The position numbers and the translations under genes were made by a program. From assembly GCA_002392765.1 (NCBI GenBank), contig DGHT01000010.1, positions 62,740-126,739 on the forward strand: 64,000 nt of DNA. The letters run 5' to 3'. The DNA comes from Verrucomicrobia bacterium UBA3841. GTDB lineage: Bacteria > Verrucomicrobiota > Kiritimatiellia > RFP12 > UBA1067. Under the pieces are notes generated by a model that did not search any database, was not told the DNA's origin, and saw only the letters and a list, made by a program, of their open reading frames with translations. Below, in pieces: positions 27,854 through 37,055 of the stretch; positions within the stretch are counted from its first letter, which is position 1, and every line of letters starts with the position of its first letter.

Positions 27854-28728
27854 ACATCATCGACGGAAAGAAACTGGCGGAGCGTCTTCGCGGCGAGATA
27901 GCGGCGGGCGTCGTCGGTCTGAAGGCGGCGAAGGGCATCGTCCCGGGGCTCGCGGTAATCCTTGTCGGGGACAACCCGGCGAGCGTCAGCTACGTGACTG
28001 CGAAAGAGAAGGCGTGCCGCGAGGCCGGGATGCTTTCCAGGGAGATACGGCTCGGAGCAGACGTGCAGGAGGCGGAACTTCTGCGCATAATATCGGATCT
28101 CGATTCGGACCCGGAAATCCACGGAATACTCGTGCAGCTGCCGCTCCCGGCGCATATTCGTTCGAAAGCGGTTATAGAGGCCATAGCGCCCGAAAAGGAT
28201 GTCGACGGCTTCACGGCGGTCAATGTGGGGCGGATGCTGATCGGCGACAAATGCTTTTTGCCCTGCACGCCGCACGGCATTCTCAAACTGATCGAATTTT
28301 CGGGGATGGACGTCGCCGGCAGGCACGTCGTGGTGATAGGGCGCAGCAATATAGTCGGCAAGCCGGTCGCGGTCCTTCTTTCGCGCAAAGAGACGAACGC
28401 CACGGTCACGCTTTGCCACACCGGAACGCCCGACATCGCCAGATTCACGCGGCAGGCGGACGTCGTGGTCGTCGCCGCCGGAAAGCCTGGAACGCTCACG
28501 GGCGATATGATAAAAGAAGGCGCCGTGGTGATAGACGTCGGCGTGAACAGAGTGCCCGACGCGTCGCGGCCGAAAGGGTTCCGTCTGGCGGGAGACGCCG
28601 ATTTCGACAGTTGCTCCAAGGTGGCCGGCGCGATTACGCCCGTGCCCGGCGGGGTCGGTCCGATGACAATTACAATGCTTCTCTGGAATACTTTGGAGGC
28701 CGCCCGGAGGAGCGCGGGGCTATGCTGA
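27850..28728 (+). CDS. folD: Methylenetetrahydrofolate dehydrogenase/cyclohydrolase
   Basis: Bifunctional one-carbon enzyme (CH2-THF to 10-formyl-THF). 292 residues. Active-site Lys in SYVTAKEKAC, substrate motif GILVQLPLPAHI, EKDVDGF, CTPHGILKLI, NADP-binding GRSNIVGKP, and C-terminal GAITPVPGGVGPMTITML. Full length. Start by ATGA overlap with the NusG-like gene. Confidence 0.97.
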   Translation: MNIIDGKKLAERLRGEIAAGVVGLKAAKGIVPGLAVILVGDNPASVSYVTAKEKACREAGMLSREIRLGADVQEAELLRIISDLDSDPEIHGILVQLPLPAHIRSKAVIEAIAPEKDVDGFTAVNVGRMLIGDKCFLPCTPHGILKLIEFSGMDVAGRHVVVIGRSNIVGKPVAVLLSRKETNATVTLCHTGTPDIARFTRQADVVVVAAGKPGTLTGDMIKEGAVVIDVGVNRVPDASRPKGFRLAGDADFDSCSKVAGAITPVPGGVGPMTITMLLWNTLEAARRSAGLC

Positions 28729-29036
28729 AATTTCCGCTGCTCGCGATTGCGATTTCGATCCAGCCGCTGGTAAGCGAGGATGTGATAGAGCCGAGCGTCC
28801 AGAACGAGATCGACCACGCGATTTCCATCGCGCCGGCGGAGGCGGTCGCCGACGGCGCCGTCACGAACGTCCCCGCGGCGGTCTTATCGTCCGACGTGTT
28901 CGGCACTAACGGCCTGAACGCGACCCAGATTGCCATACGCATCGTTTCGGCGCAGGGTCCGGACGGGAGATGGTCCAGCGGCACGAACGACGTATCGGCG
29001 ATAGCGGTCGATATACTCCGTTCCGTATCGTGGTGA
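28722..29036 (+). CDS. Small secreted hypothetical protein
   Basis: 104 residues from ATG 28722, overlapping the end of folD, with CGGAGGAG upstream. Signal-peptide-like N-terminus (LKFPLLAIAISI). The mature part ends in a short segment (RIVSAQGPDGRWSSGTNDVSAIAVDILR) that looks like the start of a terpene-cyclase/toroid-type repeat (PDGRW), similar in style to the kinase at 45322. Family unknown. Confidence 0.55.
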   Translation: MLKFPLLAIAISIQPLVSEDVIEPSVQNEIDHAISIAPAEAVADGAVTNVPAAVLSSDVFGTNGLNATQIAIRIVSAQGPDGRWSSGTNDVSAIAVDILRSVSW

Positions 29037-29045
29037 CGGGGAGAG

Positions 29046-29085
29046 CGTGTAAAGTGTAAAATGTAAAGTGTAAAGTGTAAAATGT
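29046..29085. repeat. TGTAAAG/TGTAAAATG tandem repeat
   Basis: Six degenerate 7-9 bp units (TGTAAAGTGTAAAATG type) in the gap between the small protein gene and secDF. Low-complexity; no clear role. Confidence 0.7.
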
Positions 29086-29114
29086 AGAGCGCCGCGAAAA
29101 TTGTCTCACATTTT

Positions 29115-29144
29115 TTGACTTTTTACGCCAATTTATGATATAAT
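29115..29144 (+). promoter_or_regulatory. Promoter of secDF-prfB
   Basis: TTGACT (29115-29120), 18-bp spacer, TATAAT (29139-29144), 35 nt before the secDF start. Confidence 0.8.
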
Positions 29145-29179
29145 CTATAGAAAATGTGCCCAAATAGAGGATAAATAAA

Positions 29180-31717
29180 ATGTCGAACGAAAAGAACAAT
29201 ATCAATCTGTTCAAGTGGCTGGCCCTTTGCGCGATAACCGTCGGGTCGGCCTATCTGACTTTCCCCGTCAAGGAGAAGGTGCGGTTGGGACTCGACCTTA
29301 AAGGCGGGACGAGTTTCACCCTAGGCGTGGACTACGCCAAGCTCCGCGACAGGATCATCGAGTCCGTTCCGGAGGCGGAAAAGGACGAAAGCGTCATGGA
29401 CGCCGAAATCGCGAGGACTCTCGACGGCGCCGACGACCGCATGATTGAAATCATCCGTCGCCGTGTGGACGCCATGGGCACGAACGAACCGCTGATCCAG
29501 TCCATCAAGGGCAAGCACCAGATCGTGGTTCAGCTTCCCGGCGTCGATCCCAAAACTGCCGAGGACGCTCGCGACCGCCTCGAAAAGATGGCGTACCTCG
29601 AATTCCGTCTCGTCCCCGAGAACGAGCAGGAGCTCATTTCCGCGATTCCCGACGGATCCGCGCCTCCCGGATACGTTGTCTCCGGCGAAGGCTACGCCAA
29701 GGCGAAGGATTACGCCGAAATTTCGTCCACCAGCAACTATTTCACGCGCCTTTCCATGTTCGGCGTCACCGACACGAACACGCGCTTCATGCTTCAGGCG
29801 GCGAAGGACAGGAAGACGGGCAGGTTCCTCGGCTACTATCTGCCGCGTTTTGTCAACCGCGTCAGCAAGAACGACAGAAACCGCATAACGGGCAACGAAC
29901 TCGCGTCCGCGACGCCCGACCAGGCCGGCACGCTAGCCGGCGGATACTGCGTGGCGTTCGAGCTTAAGAAGAACGCGGCGGCCAAGTTCGCGACGCTCAC
30001 GCGCGAGCACATCGGCATGCAGCTGGCTATCATCCTCGACGGCGAACTCATTTCCTCGCCTGTCATCCAGTCCGAAATCGGCAGGAACGGACAGATCACC
30101 GGCAATTTCACGCTTGAGGAGGCCAAGCGCCTTTCGTCCGACCTCAACGCCGGTGCGCTCCCCGCGCCGCTCAAGATCGACGCGCAGTCGACGGTCGATC
30201 CCACCGTCGGCAAGGACGCCATCGATTCCGGAATCACCGCCGCCGCGATCGGCTTCACCCTGGTGGCGCTGTTCATGTTCTTCTACTACTGGTACGCGGG
30301 CGTCGTGGCGAACATCGCGCTATTCCTCGACGTCATCCTTCTCCCCGCCGCGCTCTTCCTCGTTGCGCACTTACTCGGCGTGTTCGTCGAAGATCCTTCG
30401 ATGGCCGGAAGCGTCGTGCAGCTGCCCGTCCTGACAATGCCCGGAATCGCCGGCCTCGTTCTCACGCTCGGCATGGCGGTCGACGCGAACGTCCTCATCT
30501 TCGAACGCGTGCGCGAAGAGTTCAACAAGGGCGCCAACGTCGGCGAGGCCGTCGACACAGGCTACGCGCGCGCTTTCACGGCGATTCTCGACTCCAACAT
30601 AACGACGATCATCACAGGCTGCATCCTCTACTCCGTCGGAACCGGTCCGGTGCGCGGATTTGCGATCATGCTCACGGGCGGCGTTGTGATTTCGATGTTC
30701 ACCGCTCTCGTCGTCACGAGGCTCGTCATCGACTACACGTCCAATCCGTCCGCGCGCAAGCCGTTCAAGATGATGCAGTTCTTCAAGGCTCCGAACTTCG
30801 ATTTCATGAAGTACGGCAAGACGATGTTCATCACGTCGTTCGCCATCATCGCCATCGCGCTCGCCGTGTTCGGCTATAGGCTCGCGACGAATCCGGGAAG
30901 CGTCCTCGCGGTCGATCTGACGGGCGGCACGTCCATCGTGTTCTCCGCCGACGGCAAGTTCGAGACCAAAGACGTCCGCCAGGTTCTTTCGTCCGTCGAC
31001 AACGCGATGGTCGTCCTGAAGCAGGGCGAAGACCTCTACCTCAAGACCGGTCTCGTTTCCGAGTCCGCCGACAAGCCGAGCGTCGAAGCCACGATAGAGA
31101 ACACGCTCAACGCCAGCGACAGATTCGGCGGCGTGAAGTTCAAGTGCAAGTCGAGCGAGACCGTCGGCCCGACCGTCGGCGCCGACCTGCGCGAATCCGG
31201 TTCGAAGGCCGTCATGTTCTCGCTCGTCGCGATTCTGATCTACATCGGCTTCCGCTTCCGCTTCGGTTTCGGCCTCGGCGGCATAGTCGCCCTCGCGCAC
31301 GACGCGCTCATATCGCTGGGACTCTTCTCGCTCTGCGGCCGCCAGGTTTCGCTTATCGTGATAACGGCGCTGCTCACGATCATCGGCTACTCGATCAACG
31401 ATACGGTCGTAGTGTTCGACCGCATCCGCGAACAGCTCAAGCGCGATCCGCGCGCGTCGCTGAAGGAGATATGCAACGTCTCCATCAACGCGTGCCTGTC
31501 GAGAACGGTCATCACTTCGCTCACGACGTTCTTCGCTGTGGCGGCGCTCTTCATATTCGGCGACGGTTCGATCTACGACTTCGCGCTGACGATGCTCATC
31601 GGCGTCGTGGCCGGCACGTTCTCGTCCGTATTCATCGCAACGCCCGTGATGGTCTGGTTCTATCGCGGCAAGCGTCCGGATTTCGAAGAGGAAAAGAAAG
31701 AGCAGAAGGAAGCGTAA
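29180..31717 (+). CDS. secDF: Fused protein translocase subunit SecD-SecF
   Basis: PMF-driven partner of SecYEG that pulls exported chains across the inner membrane. 845 residues: SecD part 1-~530 (LGLDLKGGTSFTL, the periplasmic P1 domain, TVGKDAIDSG, and the TM4 motif GMAVDANVLIFERVREE) and SecF part ~545-835 (VDLTGGTSIVF, VGADLRESG, GYSINDTVVVFDRIREQL). Twelve TM helices are expected and about that many hydrophobic segments are seen. The fusion is known in several phyla. ATG 29180, GAGG upstream. Confidence 0.96.
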   Translation: MSNEKNNINLFKWLALCAITVGSAYLTFPVKEKVRLGLDLKGGTSFTLGVDYAKLRDRIIESVPEAEKDESVMDAEIARTLDGADDRMIEIIRRRVDAMGTNEPLIQSIKGKHQIVVQLPGVDPKTAEDARDRLEKMAYLEFRLVPENEQELISAIPDGSAPPGYVVSGEGYAKAKDYAEISSTSNYFTRLSMFGVTDTNTRFMLQAAKDRKTGRFLGYYLPRFVNRVSKNDRNRITGNELASATPDQAGTLAGGYCVAFELKKNAAAKFATLTREHIGMQLAIILDGELISSPVIQSEIGRNGQITGNFTLEEAKRLSSDLNAGALPAPLKIDAQSTVDPTVGKDAIDSGITAAAIGFTLVALFMFFYYWYAGVVANIALFLDVILLPAALFLVAHLLGVFVEDPSMAGSVVQLPVLTMPGIAGLVLTLGMAVDANVLIFERVREEFNKGANVGEAVDTGYARAFTAILDSNITTIITGCILYSVGTGPVRGFAIMLTGGVVISMFTALVVTRLVIDYTSNPSARKPFKMMQFFKAPNFDFMKYGKTMFITSFAIIAIALAVFGYRLATNPGSVLAVDLTGGTSIVFSADGKFETKDVRQVLSSVDNAMVVLKQGEDLYLKTGLVSESADKPSVEATIENTLNASDRFGGVKFKCKSSETVGPTVGADLRESGSKAVMFSLVAILIYIGFRFRFGFGLGGIVALAHDALISLGLFSLCGRQVSLIVITALLTIIGYSINDTVVVFDRIREQLKRDPRASLKEICNVSINACLSRTVITSLTTFFAVAALFIFGDGSIYDFALTMLIGVVAGTFSSVFIATPVMVWFYRGKRPDFEEEKKEQKEA

Positions 31718-31723
31718 GAGGGA

Positions 31724-32866
31724 ATGGCGCAGGAAAACGGTACAGCTCTGCTTGAATGGGAGGAAGTACGCCAGCGTGTCGACGCGCTGAAGGACAACGT
31801 CTCCAGGATGGCGGAATACGTCAAGATCGGCGAGCGGCGCGAGCGGCTCGCCGCTCTCGAGGAGCTTCAGGCCTCCGCCGATTTCTGGAACAATCAGGCC
31901 AAGGCGCGCGAGACGATAGCGGCGACAAACGCCGAGCGCGCGTACGTCGTGCCTTACGACGCGCTTTCCAAGACCGTCGAGGACGCTTCCGTCATGCTCG
32001 AGCTCGCCGGCGCCGAGGATGGCGAGGCGCGCCAGGCGGCTCTCAAGGACACGATTGCCGAATGCGAAAAGGCCGACGCCTTCTTCGCCAAGCTGCGCAT
32101 GCAGTCGCTTCTCGGCGGCAAGTTCGACCAGTGCAACGTGTTCGTGAAACTCCACGCCGGACAGGGCGGCACCGAGGCGTGCGACTGGGTGGCGATGCTT
32201 TACCGGATGTACCAGCGCTACGCCGAGAGCCAGGGGTGGAAGGTCGAGGAGTATGACGTCCAGCCCGGCGAAGAAGCGGGCTACAAGGATGTGTATTTCC
32301 GCGTCGAGGGCCCCTATTCCTTCGGCATGCTCAAGGCCGAGCGCGGCATACACAGGCTCGTCAGAATATCGCCGTTCGACGCCAACAAACGCCGCCAGAC
32401 TTCCTTCGCCTCGATGGAGACCGTCGCGGAGATAGACGACGACATAGACATCGAAATCAAAGACGAGGATTTGAGGATCGACACCTACCGCAGCGGCGGT
32501 GCGGGCGGCCAGCATGTCAACAAGACCGACAGCGCCGTCAGGCTTACGCACCTGCCGACCGGAATCGTCGTGGCCTGCCAGAAGGAGCGTTCGCAGCACA
32601 TGAACAAGGAAAAGGCCATGAACATGCTGCGCGCCCAGCTCTACGAATACTACGAAGACCAGAAGAAGGCGGAAATGGACAGATTCTACGGCGCCAAGTC
32701 CGAGAACGGCTGGGGCAGCCAGATAAGGTCGTACGTGTTCTGTCCCTACACGATGGTCAAGGATCTAAGGACAGGCTGCGAGACAAGCGACGTCAACGGC
32801 GTCATGGACGGCAATCTCCAGCCTTTCATCGAGGCCTGGCTCCAGCACCAGGCCATCGGCGGATAG
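31724..32866 (+). CDS. prfB: Peptide chain release factor 2
   Basis: Terminates translation at UGA and UAA. 380 residues. The codon-recognition tripeptide SPF lies in [15 protein letters not shown] and the peptidyl-hydrolysis GGQ in [16 protein letters not shown]. The frame is continuous: there is no internal UGA or slippery CUU-UGA, so the classic autoregulatory +1 frameshift is missing. It starts 6 nt after secDF and is probably co-transcribed. Confidence 0.96.
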   Translation: MAQENGTALLEWEEVRQRVDALKDNVSRMAEYVKIGERRERLAALEELQASADFWNNQAKARETIAATNAERAYVVPYDALSKTVEDASVMLELAGAEDGEARQAALKDTIAECEKADAFFAKLRMQSLLGGKFDQCNVFVKLHAGQGGTEACDWVAMLYRMYQRYAESQGWKVEEYDVQPGEEAGYKDVYFRVEGPYSFGMLKAERGIHRLVRISPFDANKRRQTSFASMETVAEIDDDIDIEIKDEDLRIDTYRSGGAGGQHVNKTDSAVRLTHLPTGIVVACQKERSQHMNKEKAMNMLRAQLYEYYEDQKKAEMDRFYGAKSENGWGSQIRSYVFCPYTMVKDLRTGCETSDVNGVMDGNLQPFIEAWLQHQAIGG

Positions 32867-32899
32867 CCGTTTCGACAATTACGAAAGGAGGCGGACTCG

Positions 32900-34210
32900 A
32901 TGTCACGCGTCATGATCATAGGCGCCGGCGGAGTGGCCGGCGTCGTCGCGGCGAAATGCTGCCGCAATCCCGGAACGTTCTCCGAGATGCTAGTCGCGTC
33001 GAGAACGAAGGCCAAGTGCGACGCGATCAAGGCGAATATCGAGAGCCGCCGCGCGCAATGGGGGAACGGCGGGCGCGAGACCGCGATCTCCACCGCGGCG
33101 CTCGACGCCATGGACGTTCCCGCGACCGTCGCGATGATACGCGGCTTCAAACCGGATCTCGTGATGAACATCGCCCTCCCGTACCAGGATCTCGCGATCA
33201 TGGACGCGTGTCTCGAAGCGGGCGTCTCCTACCTCGATACCGCCAACTACGAGCCGCCGGACGAGGCGCACTTCGAGTATTCCTGGCAGTGGGCGTACCG
33301 CGAAAAATTCAAGAAGGCCGGTCTTACGGCGATTCTCGGCTGCGGGTTCGACCCCGGCGTCACGCAGGTCTTCTCCGCGTATGCCCAGAAACACTACTTC
33401 GACACGGTCGAAACACTGGACATTCTCGACTGCAACGGCGGCGACCACGGCTATCCTTTCGCGACCAACTTCAACCCTGAGATAAACATCCGGGAAGTCG
33501 CGGCGAAGGGCAGTTATTGGGTGTCGGAGATGGAAGAGGGAACAGGGAAGAGGGAAGAGGCGGTTGATGCGCACGGTGTGCCGGTTGAATACAAGAAGGC
33601 GTTCGACAAGGGGTATTGGGTCGAGACGGCTCCGATGGCCGTGAAGCGCGAGTACGACTTCGACCAGGTCGGGAAGAAGGATATGTACCTTCTCCACCAC
33701 GAGGAGCTCGAATCGCTGGGCTGCAACCTGAAGGGAATCAAGCGCATCCGCTTCTTCATGACGTTCGGCCAGAGCTACCTCACGCACCTCAAGTGCCTCG
33801 AGAACGTCGGCATGACGCGCATCGATCCGGTCGACTTCAAGGGGATGAAGATAGTGCCTATCGAATTTCTCAAGGCGCTCCTCCCCGATCCCGCGTCGCT
33901 CGGTCCACGCACGAAAGGCAAGACGAACATCGGTTGCATCTTCCACGGAATGAAGGACGGAAAGCCGGTGGACTACTATGTGTACAACGTGTGCGACCAC
34001 CAGGAGTGCTACGCCGAAGTCGGCTCGCAGGCGATCAGTTACACGACGGGGGTTCCGGCGATGATCGGCGCGAAGATGTTCCTCGAAGGCAAGTGGACGG
34101 AGAAGGGCGTCCATACGTGCGAGGAGTTCGACCCCGACCCCTTCATGGAGGAGCTGAACAGGCAGGGTCTTCCGTGGAAGGAGAATTTCAACCCCGTGAA
34201 AGTCCCGTGA
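32900..34210 (+). CDS. Saccharopine-dehydrogenase family, probable carboxynorspermidine dehydrogenase
   Basis: 436 residues. N-terminal Rossmann motif IGAGGVAGVVAAKC, then LPYQDLAIMDACLEAGVSYLDTANYE and GCGFDPGVTQVFSAYA, typical of carboxy(nor)spermidine dehydrogenases that make polyamines from aspartate semialdehyde and a diamine. AAAGGAGG before ATG 32900. Residues ~212-235 form an insertion absent from family memory, coded by a purine-rich GGGAAGA/GGGAACA tract (33533-33565). No polyamine decarboxylase partner lies in the window. Confidence 0.85.
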   Translation: MSRVMIIGAGGVAGVVAAKCCRNPGTFSEMLVASRTKAKCDAIKANIESRRAQWGNGGRETAISTAALDAMDVPATVAMIRGFKPDLVMNIALPYQDLAIMDACLEAGVSYLDTANYEPPDEAHFEYSWQWAYREKFKKAGLTAILGCGFDPGVTQVFSAYAQKHYFDTVETLDILDCNGGDHGYPFATNFNPEINIREVAAKGSYWVSEMEEGTGKREEAVDAHGVPVEYKKAFDKGYWVETAPMAVKREYDFDQVGKKDMYLLHHEELESLGCNLKGIKRIRFFMTFGQSYLTHLKCLENVGMTRIDPVDFKGMKIVPIEFLKALLPDPASLGPRTKGKTNIGCIFHGMKDGKPVDYYVYNVCDHQECYAEVGSQAISYTTGVPAMIGAKMFLEGKWTEKGVHTCEEFDPDPFMEELNRQGLPWKENFNPVKVP

Positions 34211-34243
34211 TGCGCGGATGACCCGATACGATATGGAACTGCA

Positions 34244-34543
34244 ATGAAAGAAGATTCGAAAGACAGTCTGTACACATTCTTCGCGCTGGCGGTCATCGCG
34301 CTGGTCGTGGTGTGGGGCGGCATCAAGGCCTATCCGCACTACGTGAGGTTCCGCGCGCTCAAGGGCCAGATAGCGGAACGCGACGCTCTGATACGGGAGA
34401 AGGAGGATCGGCTCTCGAAGATAGCCGAGATGCAGAGGCGCTTCCAGACCGACTCGGAATTCGTGGAGGCCGTGGCCCGGCAGAACCACCGCTATTATCC
34501 CGGCGAACTGGTGTTCGTCTTCGAGAACGAAGGGCGGCGCTGA
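34244..34543 (+). CDS. FtsB/DivIC-like septum-formation protein
   Basis: 99 residues: one TM helix (~10-28), a coiled coil (~35-70, LKGQIAERDALIREKEDRLSK split by Lys/Glu heptads), and a short C-terminal domain with NHRYYPGELVFVFE. This is the FtsB/DivIC layout (bitopic divisome linker). Stop and next ATG are adjacent (TGATGG). Confidence 0.72.
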   Translation: MKEDSKDSLYTFFALAVIALVVVWGGIKAYPHYVRFRALKGQIAERDALIREKEDRLSKIAEMQRRFQTDSEFVEAVARQNHRYYPGELVFVFENEGRR

Positions 34544-35232
34544 TGGCCAATTTCCTCAGGATGCTGCTGGGCTTCGCGCTCCTGCCTGCATGCTGGGGCG
34601 CGGGCAAGGCGTTTTTCCTATGCCTCGGCGACGGGTCCGCAGTCAACACGGGCACATTTTCCGCGCTCGCGGGCGTCGTTGCGTTCTCGGTGCTCTGGTT
34701 CGTTTTCCCGCATCCCGTCAAAGCGTACGTGTTCGGGCACGAAATGACCCACGCGCTGTGGGGTATTCTGTTCGGCGCGCGTCCGTCGAAAATGAAAGTC
34801 GGCGAGAAAGGCGGAAGCGTCGAACTTACCAAGTCCAACATGCTCATCACGCTTTCGCCGTATTTCTTCCCGTTCTACACGTTCGTCGCGCTGCTCGCGA
34901 CGTTCGTGATTTCTTTTTTCGCCAAGCCCGTGCCTTACATGCCGCTCTGGCTGTTCGTCATTGGATTCACTTGGGCGTTCCACGTCCTTTTCACCATACA
35001 GTCGCTGACGACGAAACAGCCCGACATAGCCCTTTACGGCAGAATCTTCTCCTGGACGTTCATTTTCCTTGTGAACGCGGCGATACTTCTCGTGTGGTGC
35101 GCGGCGACGGCGGACCGGCCGGTCGCGGGATGTTTCGGCACCGCCTGGTCGTGCGTGTCGGACGCCTACGGTTCGGCGTACGGCGCGCTGAAATGGTGCT
35201 GGACGCGTCTCTACGGCATGTTCAAGGGGTGA
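34543..35232 (+). CDS. M50-like membrane metallopeptidase homologue
   Basis: 229 residues with about six hydrophobic segments. Residues ~66-71 read GHEMTHALWG, an HExxH motif within a TM segment as in site-2 (M50) proteases. The second metal ligand motif (NPDG or LDG type) is not seen, so activity is uncertain. Start ATG 34543 overlaps the stop of the FtsB-like gene. Confidence 0.6.
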   Translation: MANFLRMLLGFALLPACWGAGKAFFLCLGDGSAVNTGTFSALAGVVAFSVLWFVFPHPVKAYVFGHEMTHALWGILFGARPSKMKVGEKGGSVELTKSNMLITLSPYFFPFYTFVALLATFVISFFAKPVPYMPLWLFVIGFTWAFHVLFTIQSLTTKQPDIALYGRIFSWTFIFLVNAAILLVWCAATADRPVAGCFGTAWSCVSDAYGSAYGALKWCWTRLYGMFKG

Positions 35233-35248
35233 AAGGAGATCTCCCGCA

Positions 35249-36031
35249 ATGCATTCGACTCTGATTCCGGGACTGCCCATCCAGACCTTCGGCCTGTGCG
35301 TCGCCATAGGCGTGTACCTTGCGTGGATCGTGGCAGAACGCCTGTCGCTCCGCAAGGATATCGGTTCGCTCATCTGCATCCTCGCGCTGGCCGGAATCGC
35401 AGGCGCGCGCGCCGCGCACGTGGTGGAGTACTGGCGCGAGGAGGCGTTCGCGGCAAAGCCGCTTTCCGTTTTCGCGGTGTGGAACGGAGGTCTCGTGTTC
35501 TACGGCGGACTTGTCGCGGCCGGGATTGCGTTCTGCGTCTGGTGCCGCGCGAAGAAACTGAATCTGCTGGAGATGGCGGATCTCGTCGCCGTGACGATCC
35601 CGCTGGCGCACGCGTGCGGAAGGGTGGGATGCTTTTTCCACGGCTGCTGCTGGGGGAAGGTGACGACATCCGCTTTCGGCGTGACGTTCCCCGCCGGTTC
35701 GCCGCCGTATTTCGCCCATCATGCAAGCCGCACCGCGGCCCGTTCGCTGCCGCTCGTGCCGGTCCAGCTGATTGAGTCCGCCGCGCTTCTCTGTCTGTTC
35801 GCGCTTCTTCTTTGGGTCTACCGCAGGAAAAAGGCGTGGACGGCCGCTCTCTACATGACCGGCTACGCGGTGATAAGATTCTTCACCGAGTTTCTCCGCG
35901 ACGATACCCGTCCCGAATTTTCCGGTTTCTCGAGCGCGCAGCTTTTCTCCATCGTCCTTGCAGCCGCCGGAGCCGCGTTGTTCGTCATATCTTTGAAGGC
36001 AAATGAAAAGCGTCACGATAATAATAGGTGA
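35249..36031 (+). CDS. lgt: Prolipoprotein diacylglyceryl transferase
   Basis: First enzyme of lipoprotein maturation, at the inner membrane. 260 residues, about seven TM segments. Motifs: GGLVFYGGLVA, the signature HACGRVGCFFHGCCWG containing the conserved Arg, and RFFTEFLRDD near the C-terminus. The Cys-rich form of the signature differs from the E. coli GRIGNFING text but occurs in other phyla. GAAAGGAG lies before ATG 35249. It overlaps holA by 29 bp. Confidence 0.93.
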   Translation: MHSTLIPGLPIQTFGLCVAIGVYLAWIVAERLSLRKDIGSLICILALAGIAGARAAHVVEYWREEAFAAKPLSVFAVWNGGLVFYGGLVAAGIAFCVWCRAKKLNLLEMADLVAVTIPLAHACGRVGCFFHGCCWGKVTTSAFGVTFPAGSPPYFAHHASRTAARSLPLVPVQLIESAALLCLFALLLWVYRRKKAWTAALYMTGYAVIRFFTEFLRDDTRPEFSGFSSAQLFSIVLAAAGAALFVISLKANEKRHDNNR

Positions 36032-37055
36032 GGACGGGTATCTCGTCGACAGGGCGGCGGAGAAGATCGTCGCGGGCGCGTCGCTTCTGGAGAAAATCGA
36101 TTCTGTCGCCTCCGAGAAGGAGGAAGCGCAGCTGAGGGATCTCGCCGCAGTGCGCGAAAGCTTTTTCACGCCGCCGTTCATGGAGCCGGACAAGACTACA
36201 TGGTGGCGCAACGCCGATTTCCTTCCGCAGGCGGGGAAGAGCCCGCCCGCGCCGACAAAAACCGTGAAGGAGGCGCTCGAAAAATTCGCGGCGGAACTCG
36301 CCGCCGCGAAGGTCGCGCCCAACCAGAAGCTTGTCATAACGGGAAAGAGGCTTCTCGCTTCGTCGAAATTCGCCAAGGAAGCCGCGAAATTCGCAGACGT
36401 TAACGTGATGGCCGCGTTGAAGGGGCGTCAGGCCGTCAATTCCGCGTCCGCCAGCGCGCGGGAGCTTGCCGCCGAGAGCGGACTTTCGTTCGCGCCCGGC
36501 GCGCTGGAGGCGTTTGTCGCGAAAGTGGGGTTTGACACGCGGTCGATACTAAACGAGATTGCGAAGCTGCGCGACTACATCGGCGGAGAAAACAGGCCCG
36601 TCACGAACGATGACGTCAGTCAGGTCGTGTCGCCCGGAATCGGGATTGAGGCCCCCGTCTGGGATGTGACCGACGCCCTCGGCGAGCGCGACGCAGTCAA
36701 GGCGCTTGCCGCGCTCGAACGCATGGCCCGGCTTGAGTCAGGTTCGAGTTCGGGCTTCGCCATCGCCGTGACCACCGGCATCGAGGGTTTCTTCCGCCAG
36801 ATGGCGGCCTGCGCCGACGCGGAAAGGACGAAACCCGGTTCCGGCGCAGCCGGCATGACGCCTTTCACCTACAGGAAGTGTCTCGGATTTCTTCCGAAGT
36901 GGACGGTCGGCGAATTGCGGCGCGAAAGGGCGCGTTTCCTCGCGCTCAGGCAGAGGGCGGTGTCGGTTGCCGGCAAAGAGGGCACCGAAGCGCTCATGGT
37001 CGCCGAAGTCGCCCGCGCCTGCATGACGTCCGCCGGAAAGGGGGGCGCCCGGTGA
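36003..37055 (+). CDS. holA: DNA polymerase III subunit delta
   Basis: Clamp-loader subunit that opens the beta clamp. 350 residues in the AAA+-like delta fold: N-terminal GEDGYLVDRA, middle KLVITGKRLLASSKFAK, domain II FVAKVGFDTRSILNEIAKLRDY, and domain III FAIAVTTGIEGFFRQ ... YRKCLGFLPKW. Weakly conserved family, but order and length fit. Overlaps lgt (29 bp) and the next gene (GTGA). Confidence 0.88.
   Translation: MKSVTIIIGEDGYLVDRAAEKIVAGASLLEKIDSVASEKEEAQLRDLAAVRESFFTPPFMEPDKTTWWRNADFLPQAGKSPPAPTKTVKEALEKFAAELAAAKVAPNQKLVITGKRLLASSKFAKEAAKFADVNVMAALKGRQAVNSASASARELAAESGLSFAPGALEAFVAKVGFDTRSILNEIAKLRDYIGGENRPVTNDDVSQVVSPGIGIEAPVWDVTDALGERDAVKALAALERMARLESGSSSGFAIAVTTGIEGFFRQMAACADAERTKPGSGAAGMTPFTYRKCLGFLPKWTVGELRRERARFLALRQRAVSVAGKEGTEALMVAEVARACMTSAGKGGAR

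Noticed and set aside
31724..32866. Programmed +1 frameshift in prfB
   Set aside because: The frame is continuous from ATG to stop; no in-frame TGA is present near the start.
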